DNA of 64,000 nt from Bradyrhizobium elkanii USDA 76. Lineage in GTDB: Bacteria > Pseudomonadota > Alphaproteobacteria > Rhizobiales > Xanthobacteraceae. The number at the start of each line of letters is the position of its first letter. The stretch's first letter is position 1. Of the stretch, positions 61,733 to 64,000 are shown one piece after another. The translations under genes were made by a program, and so were the position numbers. Under the pieces are notes generated by a model. That model ran no database searches, was not told the DNA's origin, and worked only from the letters and a program-made list of their open reading frames with translations. The stretch covers positions 7,866,001 to 7,930,000 of the forward strand of contig NZ_CP066356.1 in NCBI RefSeq assembly GCF_023278185.1, read 5' to 3'.

Positions 61733-62584
61733 ATGCCCCACCCCGTGATATCAGCCAATCATGTTGCCGTGATTACCGGCGGCGCCTCCGGAATCGGGCT
61801 CGCCGCCGCATTGCGGTTCGCGCAGGCCGGGATGAAGGTCTGCATCGCAGACCTCGGCGACGACCGGCTGAAGGATGCTGGGACAAAACTGTCATCTGCG
61901 GCGCCGGGTGGCGCGGCTGATATCATGACGTCAGCGGTCGACGTCAGCCGCGCCGACGAAGTGGCAAGCCTCGAAGACACGGTCGCGAAAAAATTCGGCG
62001 GCACCGACATCCTGATGAACAATGCCGGCATCCAGCCCGGCAGCGCGATGTTCGGGCCCGCGGACAATTGGCAGCGCATTCTCGGCGTTAATTTGTGGGG
62101 CGTGATCAACGGCACGCAGGCGTTCGCGCCTGGCATGATCAAGCGCGGCCGGCCGGGGCTGATCATCAACACCGGCTCCAAGCAGGGCATCACCACGCCG
62201 CCGGGTGATCCCGCCTACAACGTCTCGAAGGCCGGCGTGAAGGCATTCACCGAGGCGCTGCAGCACGAGCTGCGCAACACCGACGGCTGCAAGATCACGG
62301 CGCATCTCTTGATCCCGGGCTTTGTCTTTACCGGGCTGACCGCGCGCGGCCGCACCGAGAAGCCGGCCGGCGCCTGGACGGCGGAGCAGACCGTCGACTT
62401 CATGATCGAACGCCTCGATGCCGGCGACTTCTACATCCTCTGCCCCGACAACGACGTGCCGCGCGCGCTCGACGAACGCCGCATCCTGTGGGCCGCCGGC
62501 GACATCGTCGAGAACCGCCCGCCGCTGTCGCGCTGGCATCCGGATTACGGCGACGCGTTCGCCGCGTTCGTGAAGAGGAAGTAA
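61733..62584 (+). CDS. SDR family NAD(P)-dependent oxidoreductase
   Basis: A 283-residue short-chain dehydrogenase. TGGASGIG (residues 15-22), NNAG (97-100) and the catalytic Ser149, Tyr162 and Lys166 (AYNVSK) are intact. An Asp after the second strand (IADLGDD) suggests NAD rather than NADP. The C-terminal part (LCPDNDVPRALDERRILWAA) is longer than in classical members, as in a group of oxidoreductases acting on larger substrates. It is divergent from the aldehyde dehydrogenase gene, so the two may act in one pathway. Confidence 0.9.
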   Translation: MPHPVISANHVAVITGGASGIGLAAALRFAQAGMKVCIADLGDDRLKDAGTKLSSAAPGGAADIMTSAVDVSRADEVASLEDTVAKKFGGTDILMNNAGIQPGSAMFGPADNWQRILGVNLWGVINGTQAFAPGMIKRGRPGLIINTGSKQGITTPPGDPAYNVSKAGVKAFTEALQHELRNTDGCKITAHLLIPGFVFTGLTARGRTEKPAGAWTAEQTVDFMIERLDAGDFYILCPDNDVPRALDERRILWAAGDIVENRPPLSRWHPDYGDAFAAFVKRK

Positions 62585-62621
62585 GACTACGTAGGATGGG
62601 CTAACCCTTTCCCCATTCGTG

Positions 62622-62728
62622 CTGTCATCGCCCGGCTTGACCGGGCGATCCAGTATTCCAGAGACTTCAATGCTTGAACCGAGGGGCCGCGGCGTACTGG
62701 ATGCCCCGCGTGAAGCGGGGCATGACAG
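62622..62728. repeat. Palindromic repeat, inverse copy of 40036
   Basis: CTGTCATCGCCCGGCTTGAC at one end and GGGGCATGACAG at the other; the whole reads as the reverse complement of 40036-40144 with about 85 percent identity by eye. Confidence 0.8.
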
Positions 62729-62747
62729 CGGAATATATGGCGGACAG

Positions 62748-62839
62748 TGCGTAGGATGGGTTGGCGCAGCGAAACCCACCCACTCTGCTCACAACCGAGA
62801 GAATTGTCGGTTACGCCTTCGGCTAATCCACCCTACGCA
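62748..62839. repeat. Palindromic repeat (TGCGTAGGATGGGTT family)
   Basis: TGCGTAGGATGGGTT and AATCCACCCTACGCA are inverted ends with two mismatches; a fragment of the same motif (CGTAGGATGGGCTAACCC) occurs just before the neighbouring repeat, at 62590. The element at 62622 therefore seems to sit next to, or inside, this family. Confidence 0.75.
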
Positions 62840-62846
62840 TCCCTCG

Positions 62847-63227
62847 CTAATTCGCGCGCATCTGCACCCTTGTCACCGGCTGCGCCACCAGCGCCTCGCC
62901 GAGCTCGCTCTGCTGGGCGCGCGGGATCGAGAAGCAGACGCTGAAGCCGTCCGACGTCTTGAGCGTCATCATGCCCTGGGCCGGATCGGTCGACTGCTCG
63001 ATCACCCAGGAATCCAGCGGATAGGCGTAGCGCAAGGTCTGGTCGCCGAAGCGGGTCTGCAGCGCCTTGCTGATCAGCCCGGGCAAGGTCATGACCAGCG
63101 CGCCGACCTGGTTGATCGACAGACGGATGGTTGCGGGCTCGCCCTTGCCGTCCACGAAGCCCAGCGAAATGGCGCAGCCGTCGGACGCGACTTCGCAGGT
63201 GGTGAGCTCCTGGGTTTCGATCTGCAT
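62847..63227 (-). CDS. Conserved hypothetical protein
   Basis: A 126-residue soluble protein (MQIETQELTTCEVASDGCAI...) that alternates strands: CAISLGFVDGKGEPATIRLS, then VGALVMTLPGLISKAL and GMMTLKTSDGFSVCFSIPR. No signal peptide, no known domain. The pattern looks like a small beta-barrel or sandwich. GGAG lies 7 bases before the ATG at 63227; a longer reading to 63245 is less likely. No partner gene is close. Confidence 0.65.
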   Translation of the reverse strand: MQIETQELTTCEVASDGCAISLGFVDGKGEPATIRLSINQVGALVMTLPGLISKALQTRFGDQTLRYAYPLDSWVIEQSTDPAQGMMTLKTSDGFSVCFSIPRAQQSELGEALVAQPVTRVQMRAN

Positions 63228-63396
63228 GCCGGCACTCCGGATCATCGTTATATTCCATTCAATATATCGCGAAGACGACCAGCGTCCAGCCCTTAAAAAG
63301 TATAGCCGCGGCGGTGACCGGCAGAGGCGCGCGCGGCATTAGAATCTATTGAAGCCCGCGGTGCCCCGATTGACGCCGGGCGGGCAACCGCGAAAT

Positions 63397-63427
63397 AAAT
63401 CAGCACGAAGCTCAGGCTGATTTTTCT
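63397..63427. terminator. Hairpin followed by a T-run
   Basis: AAATCAGC pairs with GCTGATTT over an 11-base loop, followed by TTTC on the plus strand and preceded by A-rich sequence, so it could work in either direction. It lies just before the truncated DUF2478 frame. Confidence 0.5.
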
Positions 63428-63447
63428 TCACGATTTCCAGGGAATTC

Positions 63448-63816
63448 ATTCGGTTCGGCAGTGCCGCGCGCGCCGGCTGCAAGCTCGATCTGTCGCGGCT
63501 GCAGGCCGCCGGTATCCGCGTCGCCGATGCGCTGGCTGAAGGCGCCGATCTCGTGGTCATCAACCGCTTCGGCAAGCGGGAGCGCGACGGCAAGGGCCTC
63601 GGCTTTGTGATCGAGCGCGCGCTCGGCGCCGACATCCCCATCGTGATCGCGGTGTCGCGCGCGAACTTTGCGGACTGGATCAAGTTCGCCGGCGGGATGA
63701 GCGTGAAGCTCGCCTGCGACCGCCACGCGCTCGATGCCTGGTGGCACAACGTCTCGCTGCGGGCCGCGGCCCGGACCGCGCCGGATCACACCACGGTCCG
63801 CGAAGCATTCAAGTAG
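63448..63816 (+). pseudogene. DUF2478 family gene, 5'-truncated
   Basis: About 120 codons encode the C-terminal half of a DUF2478 (NTPase-like) protein: GCKLDLSRLQAAG, GADLVVINRFGKRERDGKG, ADIPIVIAVSRANFADWI and FAGGMSVKLACD. A full family member is about 170 residues and begins with a nucleotide-binding loop that is missing here; a stop codon (63418) and a terminator-like hairpin lie directly upstream. A GTG at 63553 could start an 87-residue product, but it would lack most of the fold. I judge it a remnant. Confidence 0.6.
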
Positions 63817-63854
63817 AGGCGCTTGGTCAGGTGGGTGGATTGCGCCCAGCCAAT

Positions 63855-63963
63855 CCGTCATCCTGAGGAGCGCGCATCGCGCGCGTCTCGAAGGATCGAC
63901 GGCCACCGGCCGGGCCGTACATCCTTCGAGACGCGGCCAAAAGGCCGCTCCTCAGGGTGACGG
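63855..63963. repeat. Palindromic repeat (CCGTCATCCTGAGG family)
   Basis: CCGTCATCCTGAGG and CCTCAGGGTGACGG are inverted ends with one mismatch, with CGAAGGATCG and CATCCTTCGAG inside. It follows the truncated gene and ends near the window edge. Confidence 0.85.
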
Positions 63964-64000
63964 TATGAGAATTGTAGCGAGCGCCCTCAGTACGCCGTCG

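Overview
The window is a high-GC chromosomal segment that looks like a Bradyrhizobium-type alphaproteobacterium (Nitrobacteraceae). This placement rests on overall composition, the zinc-free type of ribosomal protein L36, several Bug-family solute receptors, and palindromic intergenic repeat families I associate with that group; it is inference, since no search was possible. I saw no tRNA, rRNA, CRISPR array, phage or transposase gene. Most of the window is metabolic and transport 'accessory housekeeping' in short operons separated by palindromic repeats.

Layout. 1-5.4 kb: a partial exported protein, L36, an amidohydrolase, a three-gene run (exported alpha/beta hydrolase, haloacid dehalogenase, YbaK-type deacylase), a Cys-rich exported protein and an orphan Bug receptor. 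5.8-8.3 kb: an unusual 811-residue protein joining a trypsin-like protease, an S1/P1-nuclease-like zinc domain and a histone-H1-like basic tail. 8.4-17.9 kb: a LysR regulator divergent from an SDR, then pirin, WrbA, a DUF5996 protein, a GH5 glycosidase with an O-antigen-polymerase-like membrane protein, a DUF1080 protein, an exported cupin and small proteins. 17.9-22.0 kb: a five-GAF GGDEF/EAL cyclic-di-GMP enzyme. 22.4-25.6 kb: a catabolic operon (Ldh-type dehydrogenase, flavin monooxygenase, FAH-family hydrolase). 25.9-33.9 kb: LysR, two small proteins, an Lrp regulator divergent from a fused indolepyruvate ferredoxin oxidoreductase, and a sodium:solute symporter with its DUF3311 partner.

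34-40 kb: an orphan Bug receptor, then a LysR regulator divergent from an EmrA/EmrB-like efflux pair and an AhpD-like protein. 40-45.8 kb: a D-amino-acid aminotransferase and a gltIJKL-type amino-acid ABC transporter that appears to be co-transcribed with an alpha/beta hydrolase and an SCP2-like protein. 46-50.5 kb: a complete tripartite tricarboxylate transporter (receptor, TctB, TctA) next to an IclR regulator. 50.8-62.6 kb: an MHS-type permease, M20 peptidase, second flavin monooxygenase, benzoylformate-decarboxylase-like enzyme, GFA protein, old yellow enzyme, ModE-like regulator, aldehyde dehydrogenase and SDR. 62.6-64 kb: repeats, a conserved hypothetical protein and a 5'-truncated DUF2478 gene.

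The strongest candidate for something undescribed is the protease-nuclease-basic-tail fusion at 5839-8274: both catalytic sites look intact, and the tryptophan that must be the free N-terminus in S1/P1 enzymes lies in the middle of the chain, suggesting processing between the domains. Other points of interest are a palindromic repeat read in frame inside the indolepyruvate oxidoreductase gene, a perfect 21-bp operator beside lrp, shared half-sites linking a LysR gene to a split efflux operon, and a composite nested repeat present twice in opposite orientations.
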